From: Myceligenerans pegani
GTDB lineage: Bacteria > Actinomycetota > Actinomycetes > Actinomycetales > Cellulomonadaceae
Direction of reading: 5' to 3'
NCBI RefSeq assembly: GCF_014892515.1
Contig: NZ_JADBGR010000056.1
Location: 1 to 64,000 of the forward strand
Length of the DNA stretch: 64,000 nt
Part shown: one piece after another, positions 7,801-14,874 of the stretch
Layout of the letters: each line of letters begins with the position of its first letter
How positions within the stretch are numbered: position 1 is the stretch's first letter
Made by a program: the position numbers and the translations under genes
Notes under the pieces: generated by a model
What the model was told of the DNA's origin: nothing
Seen by the model: the letters and a program-made list of their open reading frames with translations, nothing else
Database searches by the model: none

Positions 7801-8157
7801 ATGTCCCAGACCGCCGTCGCGGTCGGGTACGCCCGTGACTCCGCACAGCTTGCCGTCGTACAGGCCCACGCCCACGAACAGGGCTACCGGCTGGCCCACG
7901 TGATCGACGACAGTCGCGACGCCGCCACGATCAGCCAGCTCACCAAGCAGGCGATGGACCGAGGCGCTGACGTCGTGATCCTGCCCGGCGACGCGATCTT
8001 GTCGGCCGCACGCAAGCGGCTGGAGAAGGAACTGACCAGCGTCGGCGCCAGGTGCGTCGTGCTCGGTGCCCCGAACGCCCCGGCCCGAGCCGCACTCGAA
8101 CGCGTCCTGCCACGGCGCGACTTCGATGCGGCCCACGGCAAGCACTCCCGCAGGTAA
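7801..8157 (+). CDS. Small protein resembling a serine-recombinase N-terminal domain
   Basis: A 118-aa protein. It begins with VGYARDSAQLA, matching the VGYARVST start of resolvase/invertase domains including the Ser, and continues with HEQGYRLAHVIDD and MDRGADVVILPGDAILS, where recombinases have a conserved basic DRLSR-like segment. It lacks those arginines and any DNA-binding domain, so catalysis is doubtful. It may be a regulator or decoy derived from a recombinase. The next gene starts 47 bp downstream, so cotranscription is likely. Confidence 0.55.
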   Translation: MSQTAVAVGYARDSAQLAVVQAHAHEQGYRLAHVIDDSRDAATISQLTKQAMDRGADVVILPGDAILSAARKRLEKELTSVGARCVVLGAPNAPARAALERVLPRRDFDAAHGKHSRR

Positions 8158-8204
8158 CCCCGCTTTCCGCAACGCCTCGCACGACCGACCACGCGGAGGA
8201 AGAC

Positions 8205-8672
8205 ATGCACAGCAAGGACCCAGAGCAGAATCGTCTCGTCGTCGACCGCCTACCTCAGCGACTCGAAAGGCTCATCGGCGAGCCCGAAGCGAAGATCGTC
8301 ATTGTGATCGTGGGCCACGAGATCGCTGCCGAACTCGGCCTCGTCGCACCTACGCGTGTGTCCGCCCGGTCACGGGAGGCGGGTCGGCATTCGGCCTTGG
8401 CGCAGCGGCGACTCGACATGGGACTGGCTCAGCAGGGTCTGGCTGAGGAGATCGGCGTCCAACTCTCGACCGTCGGCCGGTGGGAGCGGGGTGTCACGAA
8501 GCCGTCGCCGTGGGCGCGTCGTCGGCTCTGCGAGGTGCTCGATGTCTCGCCCGACGAGCTGAGCGTGCTCCTGGACGGCGGCGGCACCCTGCCGATTCGC
8601 GTGATGCAGGTGGAGCACACAGATGCCGGTCTCGGGCCTGGAGGCCATCTCCGCGCCGTGGAAGTCCCATAA
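8205..8672 (+). CDS. XRE-family helix-turn-helix regulator
   Basis: A 155-aa protein. GGAGGA ends 4 nt before the ATG at 8205. An XRE DNA-binding domain occupies about residues 60-125 (MGLAQQGLAEEIGVQLSTVGRWERGVTKPSPWARRRLCEVL). The N-terminus has a hydrophobic stretch (IVIVIVGHEIAAELGL) that may be a small folded domain. It lies directly upstream of the lanthipeptide methyltransferase gene in the same orientation, so it could regulate that cluster or element functions. This is inference. Confidence 0.75.
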   Translation: MHSKDPEQNRLVVDRLPQRLERLIGEPEAKIVIVIVGHEIAAELGLVAPTRVSARSREAGRHSALAQRRLDMGLAQQGLAEEIGVQLSTVGRWERGVTKPSPWARRRLCEVLDVSPDELSVLLDGGGTLPIRVMQVEHTDAGLGPGGHLRAVEVP

Positions 8673-8778
8673 CCCTCTGGTTCGATCAGGCACTTTGGAG
8701 GCATCTGATGCGGATCACGGCTCGCCGGGCGTGTCGTCGTCACCGGTCCCGTAGCCTCGCCACGTGGATGAGAGGTCA

Positions 8779-10011
8779 ATGGACGACGAGACGATGCGGT
8801 TGGACATGTTGGATCGCTTGGTGGCGATGCGCGGCTACCCGTTGGCCGAGGAGGTCGCCGAGGCGATGCGTGTTGTGCCGCGTCACGTGTTCGTGCCGCA
8901 GGCGCCCCTGAGCGAGGCGTACGGCCTGGGAGCCGTGATCACTCACCGGGACGCCCACAATGTGCCGATCAGCTCGGCATCCGCGCCGGGCACGGTCGCG
9001 GGCATGCTGGAGCAGGCCCAGGTCCGGCCAGGTCACCGCGTCCTGGAGATCGGTGCGGGGACGGGATACAACGCGGCCTTGCTGGCACACCTCGTCGGTC
9101 CGTCCGGTTCCGTGACGACGATCGAGTTCGATCCGGACGTGGCGGAGGCCGCCCGGGAACATCTCATCGCCTACGGTGCCGACCAGGTGCGTGTGGTGAC
9201 CGGGGACGGGACTATCGGGGACCCGAGCCAGGCTCCCTTCGACCGGATCCTGGTGACGGCGGGTGCGTGGGATGTCGCGCCGGCCTGGGTGGACCAGCTC
9301 GCCCCGGGAGGACGGATCGTCCTGCCGCTGAGGTTGCGCGGCTTGACCCGGGTGGTGGCGTTCGAGCGGGACGGGGATCGGCTGCGTAGCGTGTCGGTCG
9401 CTGAGGACGGCTTCATCCCGATGAAGGGCATCGGAGCGATCCCCGAGAAGAACGTTCCCCTGGGCCAGGGACCGGACATCACGCTGCGCATCGACGACAA
9501 CCAGCCGGTCGCATCCGCGCTCTCGACTGCCCTGGACGAACCGCCTGTGTTCGAGTGGACCGCTATCGAGTCTCCATGGGCGTGGACCCCTGACCAGGAC
9601 TTCTGGCTCGCCACGTTGCCCGGGTTCTGCCGGGTGTTCGTCGATGCCGAGGCGGTGACCGCTGGACGGGTGCCACGTGCGAAGGATCCGTGGGGAGCGT
9701 GGGGCGTCCACGCCGGCGGTTCGGTCGCGTACATGACGGCGCAACAGGTCGGCGGCACGGACGAGATGCCCATGCTCCAGGTGGGTGCATGTGGATTCGG
9801 CCCGGCGGGAGCCGACCTGGCCCGACAGCTCACCGACCGTGCGCGGGCCTGGCTCGACGAGACGGCCGGAGAGGTCGACATCACGATCGAGGCACGCCCC
9901 GCCGCCGAGGCATCTGCCTCCGATGAGGTTGCGGCACTGCTGATCGCCAGGAAGACGGATCACGAGTTCGTCGTCACGGCCGCCCGCAAGTCAGAGGCCA
10001 TGAGCGCGTAG
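8779..10011 (+). CDS. FxLD-system methyltransferase (lanthipeptide-associated, PCMT-like)
   Basis: A 410-aa SAM-dependent methyltransferase of the type named for FxLD lanthipeptide clusters, related to protein L-isoaspartyl O-methyltransferase. The N-terminal part has RHVFVPQAPLSEAYG. The SAM site is VLEIGAGTGYNAALL near residue 90, with acidic TIEFDPDV after it. A C-terminal family-specific domain follows. The start is uncertain: GTG at 8764 is in frame, while ATG at 8779 follows GAGAGG at very short spacing. It converges on lanC across a strong terminator. It probably methylates an acidic residue of the modified peptide; that step is inferred from the family. Confidence 0.85.
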   Translation: MDDETMRLDMLDRLVAMRGYPLAEEVAEAMRVVPRHVFVPQAPLSEAYGLGAVITHRDAHNVPISSASAPGTVAGMLEQAQVRPGHRVLEIGAGTGYNAALLAHLVGPSGSVTTIEFDPDVAEAAREHLIAYGADQVRVVTGDGTIGDPSQAPFDRILVTAGAWDVAPAWVDQLAPGGRIVLPLRLRGLTRVVAFERDGDRLRSVSVAEDGFIPMKGIGAIPEKNVPLGQGPDITLRIDDNQPVASALSTALDEPPVFEWTAIESPWAWTPDQDFWLATLPGFCRVFVDAEAVTAGRVPRAKDPWGAWGVHAGGSVAYMTAQQVGGTDEMPMLQVGACGFGPAGADLARQLTDRARAWLDETAGEVDITIEARPAAEASASDEVAALLIARKTDHEFVVTAARKSEAMSA

Positions 10012-10017
10012 CGATGA

Positions 10018-10058
10018 CGGTGAAGGAGGCCCATATGCGCTTGGAGCCTCCTTCACCG
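10018..10058. terminator. Bidirectional terminator between methyltransferase and lanC
   Basis: A perfect 13-bp stem (10018-10030 with 10046-10058) and a 15-nt loop sit between two convergent genes, 7 bp after one stop and 20 bp from the other. No long T-run is present. Confidence 0.7.
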
Positions 10059-10078
10059 CCGTTCACTCCTCGACGGGC

Positions 10079-11332
10079 TCAGGAGATCAGAAGCAGCGCG
10101 TCCCAGGACGTTCCGACCACTGGCGTGGCGAGATCGTCATGTTCGGCGAGGGCGAGCGCGACGCCTGCGGCCCCGGTGAGGAACCCGGGACGGGCGAATC
10201 TGCTTCCGTGCTCGATGTCGGGAAACAAGAACGGCTGGGTCGGGTCAAGCGCTGCCATGACCCCTCTCGCCGCGTGATGCGCAGCGTTGCGATCAACGCC
10301 GAGAGAGCAGCGCAAGACTCCCGCGTACCCGTGGCAAAGGCCGGGGCTCTCCACGTCCCACCGACCCGGTTGTGCTGCGAGGCCGGCGAAGTCCGCGCGA
10401 GCTTCAGCGGCAAGTTCGTCGTCGTCCAGAGCGTCGGCGGCGTGTAGTAGTGCTCGGGCTATGCCTGGCACGCCGTAGCACCATGCCGCTCGTCGGCCGG
10501 AAAGGCTCGGGGGACCGTCCGCATCCAACTCGCGGCCCGAGATGGCAGCGGGCCATCCGCGCTTATCGACCTTCCACCGGCGCAGCCAGGCAACCGCGCC
10601 CCGAATCGCAGTCTCCTGCCCATCGCCGGTGCCATAGCCGGTGGAGTGCGCGAGGGCGAGGAGCGCGAGAGGGCCGGCCACGCCATGAGCAAGCCCGGTA
10701 TCGGCTGCGCCCGTGGAGTCGAGGCGGGCTGCGACAACATCCGGATGCTCATCGGTTGCCACCCACCATCCCGGACGGAAGCCGTCGCGGTCGGTGAGCA
10801 TCGTCGTCATTGCGTTCACCGCCGCGACCAGACCGCTCTCGGCCGAGGTGTGGCCGGCGACCAGAGCAGCGAGGAGGACTCGTCCGATCCCCGCGAGCCC
10901 GGAGATCGTGTCGTAGATGTGCCACGAGGTTCCGGAGCGTCCGGACCGAACAGATGCGTCGTAAGCCTCCGCAAGGTTTTCCGCGCATGCGGACAGCCAT
11001 CGCACCGACCGAGCAGTTGCGTCGGCCGTCGCGTCCGGATCCGGGAGGTACGGCGAGCCGATGATCAGCGAGCTCGCCAGTCCGCCCAGCACACCATGAA
11101 CTCCGGAGCCGGGCAGTGGTGTTGAAGCTGCTTGCAGCGCGGCGGTGTCCCAGTGTGCCCGTGCGGCGTGGCCGAGTTCGGGGTCGAGGTGGGACAGGCG
11201 TGCGTGCAGCAACGCGGTGCCCGGCAGTCCCTCTGCGAGAGTCGCTGACGTATTCGGCGGTGCACCCTGACGGACGACGTCGGGGTCGCGAAGCCGCTCA
11301 GCGACCGCGACGGCAGCTTCGCCCGGGCTCAC
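10079..11332 (-). CDS. Lanthionine synthetase C-like cyclase (LanC)
   Basis: A 417-aa zinc cyclase that would add Cys thiols to dehydrated Ser/Thr to form lanthionine rings. The GTG start at 11332 overlaps the LanB stop (GTGA). The zinc ligands are present: Cys285 in WCYGVPG, and Cys333-His334 in GLCHGYAG. The catalytic His216 lies in TGLAHGVAG. The Gly-rich alpha/alpha-barrel repeats of the family are visible throughout. All key residues are kept, so it should be active. It is the last gene of the lanA-lanB-lanC operon. Confidence 0.92.
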   Translation of the reverse strand: MSPGEAAVAVAERLRDPDVVRQGAPPNTSATLAEGLPGTALLHARLSHLDPELGHAARAHWDTAALQAASTPLPGSGVHGVLGGLASSLIIGSPYLPDPDATADATARSVRWLSACAENLAEAYDASVRSGRSGTSWHIYDTISGLAGIGRVLLAALVAGHTSAESGLVAAVNAMTTMLTDRDGFRPGWWVATDEHPDVVAARLDSTGAADTGLAHGVAGPLALLALAHSTGYGTGDGQETAIRGAVAWLRRWKVDKRGWPAAISGRELDADGPPSLSGRRAAWCYGVPGIARALLHAADALDDDELAAEARADFAGLAAQPGRWDVESPGLCHGYAGVLRCSLGVDRNAAHHAARGVMAALDPTQPFLFPDIEHGSRFARPGFLTGAAGVALALAEHDDLATPVVGTSWDALLLIS

Positions 11333-14223
11333 CGGTCGCCACTCGCGATCAGCTCTGCAGCCAGAGCACGAGCCAGGCGCTCGTCGTCGTGCCCGAGGCC
11401 CAAACGGTTGGCGTGCATATGGATCACCGACGAGGCGCACTCGGCGCTGCGGCCTTCCGGGACGAGGCCGCCATACTTGGCCAACTCACGCGCGCGCAGA
11501 GCCCACAAGTCCTGCGCGCCCTCATCAAGGAGGTGCGAAGGTCGCCCCCGTGCAGGGACGCGTAACTCGTTGACGCGTCGCCGTGATGGGCGATCCAGTC
11601 GCGGCCGCCCGACCGCGTCACGGGCGCCTCGCGCCAGTCCCCGGCTGATCTCCATCGCGGAGTGGGCGGCAAGCTGCACGCGCGTGTCGGCATCGGGCCG
11701 GTCTGCGAGGAAGGCCAGCACGAGCCGACTATCAGTGTGGAAGAGGCGTTCGGCGGCATCGATGGCGGCCGGGCCGCCGTACCGGTCGATCTCAGGTTCG
11801 TAGGGCTCGATGGCGACGCGGCTGGCAAGGCCCGTGTCCATCCACCTCGCACACTGTGCGGACACGGCGGGCAGCACGCGGTTGTTCAGCGTGGCGGGGT
11901 CACCGGTGAACCGGAGGCGTAGGTGCGGGCCGTGTGCTCGATTGTCGTAGCGGAGCCAGAACCAATGGTCGACGTCGTCTCGTACCTGGTCGCCGAGGTC
12001 ACTGATCCGCGCGAGCAGATCCTCGTGGTGAACGACCGGGGATGCGATAGCCAGAGAGAGCCACCGCCCGCCGGGAACGTGGACAACTGTGGGCGTCGAT
12101 TCGATCGGGCGGCGCTGATCCGAACCGTCCGCCTGTGGGTGGCTAGCCTCTAACGGGATGACGAGTTCCACGACATGACGGCCGTCAGCGCCATCTGCGA
12201 CGGCCTGGAGCGCGTCCGGTCCACCGGGAGGAGCTGTCACGGCATCGACGCCCCGCCGCACGTAGCGACGCAGGAGATCTCGGTCTCGGGAATCGTCCAA
12301 GTCGAGAGGGAGACGCTGGTCAACGTCCTGGGTGACGACCACACGCGGAGGTTGAGGGACGGCCCCGGCGCGCCATCGGTCCAGCTCGGTCTCCCAGGCT
12401 GCCGCGTCACGGACCGCCGTGATGAGTGCGTGCGGAAGACGCCAGCGTGCAGGAGAAAGGATGGTGCGCCGCCAGCGGACTTCGGGAAGGAACGGCGCAC
12501 CGTTCATCGGCCCCCACATCCAGACATGCCACGGCCGCGAACCCGAGTTGGCCAGGTCCTGGAGCAATCGAACCGCAGGCGGCAGGTATGCCGGTCCGAT
12601 CCGGGAGTAGAGCTGCGGGACAACCTCACGATCGAGCGACCGGGACCACAGCCTCAGCCGCTGCCCATCGGATGCCAGGTCCAGATCTGCCAACGTCAGA
12701 TCGCCCGGGCCGGGAAGCACACCGACACAGATCCGAACGGGAGCGAATCCGGACGGCAGTGTCACCGTGGTGAGTGCCGCAAGGCGTGGGCGAACCACGA
12801 TCTCTGCCTCGACAGGTCCGCCGTCGCCCCACTCCATGGCCCCCGGGCCGGGCAGATCGAGAAGCGAAGCAAACCTGCCGATGGTGGAACCCGCATCCTG
12901 GGTGCACCCGAGGTACGCCGCCAACATGTATTTGCCGTCGACCGCGTCGTCAGGCGACTGCGCTACGACCTGAGCGTAGAGTTCGCCGGTTGCCGGCGGT
13001 GACGCGGTGCCCTCCACTCGGAGCGCATCGATGACCACGTCGTCAAGCTCGACCACCGTGCTCGACCGCCTCATCGCGACCGCGGCGAGGTCCGCCAAGA
13101 CCCGGGAGCGTCGCGTCTCTTCCGGTGCCGGGTGATCGTCGTCATCGTCGGGGTCGCCCAGGCCCTTGACCGGATCGACGACACTCAGCAGAGGCACGCG
13201 ACGGTCCATGCCGAACCGGTCGATGAACCGGGCGTGGTAGGTCTCCAAGGTCCCCGACGTGGGCATGATGCTCCACAGCAGGGACGCCGCTTGCGTCCCC
13301 TCGGTCACGAGCGAGGACGGGACCTGGAACTCTGCATCGACGGACACATCGATCGTGATCGGACTCTCATGCCGGACGATCCGATCGCAGACCTCACGAG
13401 CCTCGACCAGCGCGCCAAGCCGTCCCTCCGCACCCGGCGCGTACTTGTCTGCCTCAGCAAGCAAGTCCCTCAGCGCGAGGAGATCCTTCGTCAGCTCGTG
13501 GGAGGCCGGCACCCTCATGAGCAGATACCGAAGAGGATCCTGCGAGACGTCGTCCGGTAGCAGGTCCGTCAGGAGAAGACCCGTGCGGACCAGCTCCAGC
13601 GCGGTCGCTCGTACCGTCGCGGCCGGGACTCCGGGCCATCGCTCGTTGACGGCCGCGACGAGCCGCTTCAGGTCCGCAGAAGGGCGGCACGTCTCAAGGA
13701 TCTGCTCGACCGCGGGCGTTGCCCTGACCGTGACTCGTTCAGGCTTCTTCGCGCCGGTCGAGTATTCGTGCTCGAACCGATCCCCGCGGCGCACGACGAG
13801 GTCGTTTGCCGCGAACCGCAGATTCGCAAGTACCTCCGGGATAGCGGCAACGCGAAGCGCCAGCTCACTCAACCATGCGGCCGACGGCGTACTCCTGGCT
13901 CGGTGATTCCTCCCGACCCGGAAGCGGGCCGGCGCCTTGGCCACCTCGGCGACCTGGACACCAGCAAACGCACCCCGAGGCGTCGCCCGATGACGAGCAC
14001 GGTGCTCGTACGCACGCACCGTCGAGGCAAGCCGCTCGTCCGCATCCAGATCGTCAGAGGCCACTGTCGCGAGGGAGCGCGAAGCGAAACGCAGCCCTTC
14101 CGCGAACGAACCGGACAGTGGGTCCGCCGGTTCCCCGGATTCGACCGGCAGCAGCGGCATGCGTGCGACGACCGGAAACCCGGCATGCAGACCGAACGTC
14201 CGTTCGCGCCCCATCGTGGTCAC
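11329..14223 (-). CDS. Class I lanthipeptide dehydratase (LanB, full length)
   Basis: A 964-aa protein containing both halves of a class I dehydratase. The large N-terminal region (about 1-640) is of the glutamyl-tRNA-dependent glutamylation type. The C-terminal SpaB_C/thiopeptide-type elimination domain (about 690-960) shows GGRWLSLAIASP and HWFWLRYDNRAHGPHLRLRF. It would dehydrate Ser/Thr of the FxLD peptide. The GTG start at 14223 lies 7 bp after the precursor stop; an in-frame ATG at 14214 is possible. It overlaps lanC by 4 bp. The length is normal and no frameshift is seen. Confidence 0.92.
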   Translation of the reverse strand: MTTMGRERTFGLHAGFPVVARMPLLPVESGEPADPLSGSFAEGLRFASRSLATVASDDLDADERLASTVRAYEHRARHRATPRGAFAGVQVAEVAKAPARFRVGRNHRARSTPSAAWLSELALRVAAIPEVLANLRFAANDLVVRRGDRFEHEYSTGAKKPERVTVRATPAVEQILETCRPSADLKRLVAAVNERWPGVPAATVRATALELVRTGLLLTDLLPDDVSQDPLRYLLMRVPASHELTKDLLALRDLLAEADKYAPGAEGRLGALVEAREVCDRIVRHESPITIDVSVDAEFQVPSSLVTEGTQAASLLWSIMPTSGTLETYHARFIDRFGMDRRVPLLSVVDPVKGLGDPDDDDDHPAPEETRRSRVLADLAAVAMRRSSTVVELDDVVIDALRVEGTASPPATGELYAQVVAQSPDDAVDGKYMLAAYLGCTQDAGSTIGRFASLLDLPGPGAMEWGDGGPVEAEIVVRPRLAALTTVTLPSGFAPVRICVGVLPGPGDLTLADLDLASDGQRLRLWSRSLDREVVPQLYSRIGPAYLPPAVRLLQDLANSGSRPWHVWMWGPMNGAPFLPEVRWRRTILSPARWRLPHALITAVRDAAAWETELDRWRAGAVPQPPRVVVTQDVDQRLPLDLDDSRDRDLLRRYVRRGVDAVTAPPGGPDALQAVADGADGRHVVELVIPLEASHPQADGSDQRRPIESTPTVVHVPGGRWLSLAIASPVVHHEDLLARISDLGDQVRDDVDHWFWLRYDNRAHGPHLRLRFTGDPATLNNRVLPAVSAQCARWMDTGLASRVAIEPYEPEIDRYGGPAAIDAAERLFHTDSRLVLAFLADRPDADTRVQLAAHSAMEISRGLARGARDAVGRPRLDRPSRRRVNELRVPARGRPSHLLDEGAQDLWALRARELAKYGGLVPEGRSAECASSVIHMHANRLGLGHDDERLARALAAELIASGDR

Positions 14224-14230
14224 GCCCTAC

Positions 14231-14404
14231 TTACTTGCAGTTGCACTTGGTCGCGCACGTCGCCGAACAGCCGACGCTCGGACAGCTCGCGGAGCATCCG
14301 TCGTTCGTGTGGTTCGTGCACGCCATCGGCACCGGCGTCGTCCGGATGTCCAGGTCGAACAGATCTGCGGTCACACGGTCCAACACCACGGTGTCACTGC
14401 TCAT
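14231..14404 (-). CDS. FxLD-family lanthipeptide precursor (LanA)
   Basis: A 57-aa ORF, ATG at 14404, TAA at 14231-14233, with AGAGAGG six bases upstream of the ATG. The leader contains the defining FDLDI (FxLD) box at residues 16-20. The Cys-rich tail, from about residue 24, has seven Cys (29, 37, 41, 46, 50, 54, 56) interleaved with Ser/Thr, for example DGCSASCPSVGC, and ends CNCK. LanB starts 7 bp downstream. It is short and easily missed by automatic gene calling. The leader/core boundary and ring pattern cannot be assigned from sequence. Confidence 0.92.
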   Translation of the reverse strand: MSSDTVVLDRVTADLFDLDIRTTPVPMACTNHTNDGCSASCPSVGCSATCATKCNCK

Positions 14405-14416
14405 CGTTTGCCTCTC

Positions 14417-14442
14417 TGCTGGTCAGAACACTGTCACCAGCA
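14417..14442 (-). promoter_or_regulatory. Hairpin next to the lanA ribosome-binding site
   Basis: TGCTGGT (14417-14423) and ACCAGCA (14436-14442) form a 7-bp stem; three more pairs (CAG/CTG) form above a 2-nt bulge. In the transcript its 3' arm touches the RBS (complement of 14411-14417). It may limit translation or serve as an operator; both are inferred. Confidence 0.4.
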
Positions 14443-14667
14443 ATCCAACCCGAGGCCGACTTCCAGGAACAGAGCATCCGCAGAACATCTACCAGGCATT
14501 TCCCACGAGCGACGAGGTCGCGCCGCCACGCCACGGCGTGTGGCCGATCCGGGGAGCCGACAACGCGCCAGCGGGCCCGGTGATGTGCCGAAGCACCAGT
14601 CGCACGCCTATTCGCGGGCGCAATTCGCAGACGCTTACCGGGATCTCAGCGCCGGCCGCTAACCCTG

Positions 14668-14815
14668 CCAATCTACACCATTCATCCAATTCTAAACCCA
14701 ATATCATCAAACCATTCACCCACAAATCAATCCCCATATACCATCACCCATACCAACCAAAACATCCCACAATACCCATATCACATATCCCCATTCCACC
14801 ATCCCCACCTCACCA
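14668..14815 (+). other. 148-nt G-free, A/C/T-only tract upstream of the relaxase
   Basis: The + strand has no G from 14668 to 14815, and only one (14816) up to 14832. The tract is AT-rich compared with its surroundings and repeats CCCATA/CCATACC-type words. Such strand bias is extreme for this genome. The transcript leader of the relaxase would be unstructured. A role as a transfer origin or protein-loading site is speculation. Confidence 0.75.
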
Positions 14816-14874
14816 GACACACCTCTTTCATCGTGGCCACTGGACCCGGACTGGCGCCCGTGGGTGGCGTGACG

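Larger units (their letters stand above)
14405..14874. other. Divergent intergenic region between lanA and the relaxase; candidate oriT
   Basis: 470 bp without a recognisable gene. It must hold the promoters for lanA (minus) and the relaxase (plus). Structures seen are the hairpin at 14417-14442, a CACGCC-AC-GGCGTG inverted repeat at 14527-14540, and a tract with no G on the + strand at 14668-14815. MobF relaxase genes often lie next to their origin of transfer, so oriT is likely here, but no nic consensus is recognised. Confidence 0.5.
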
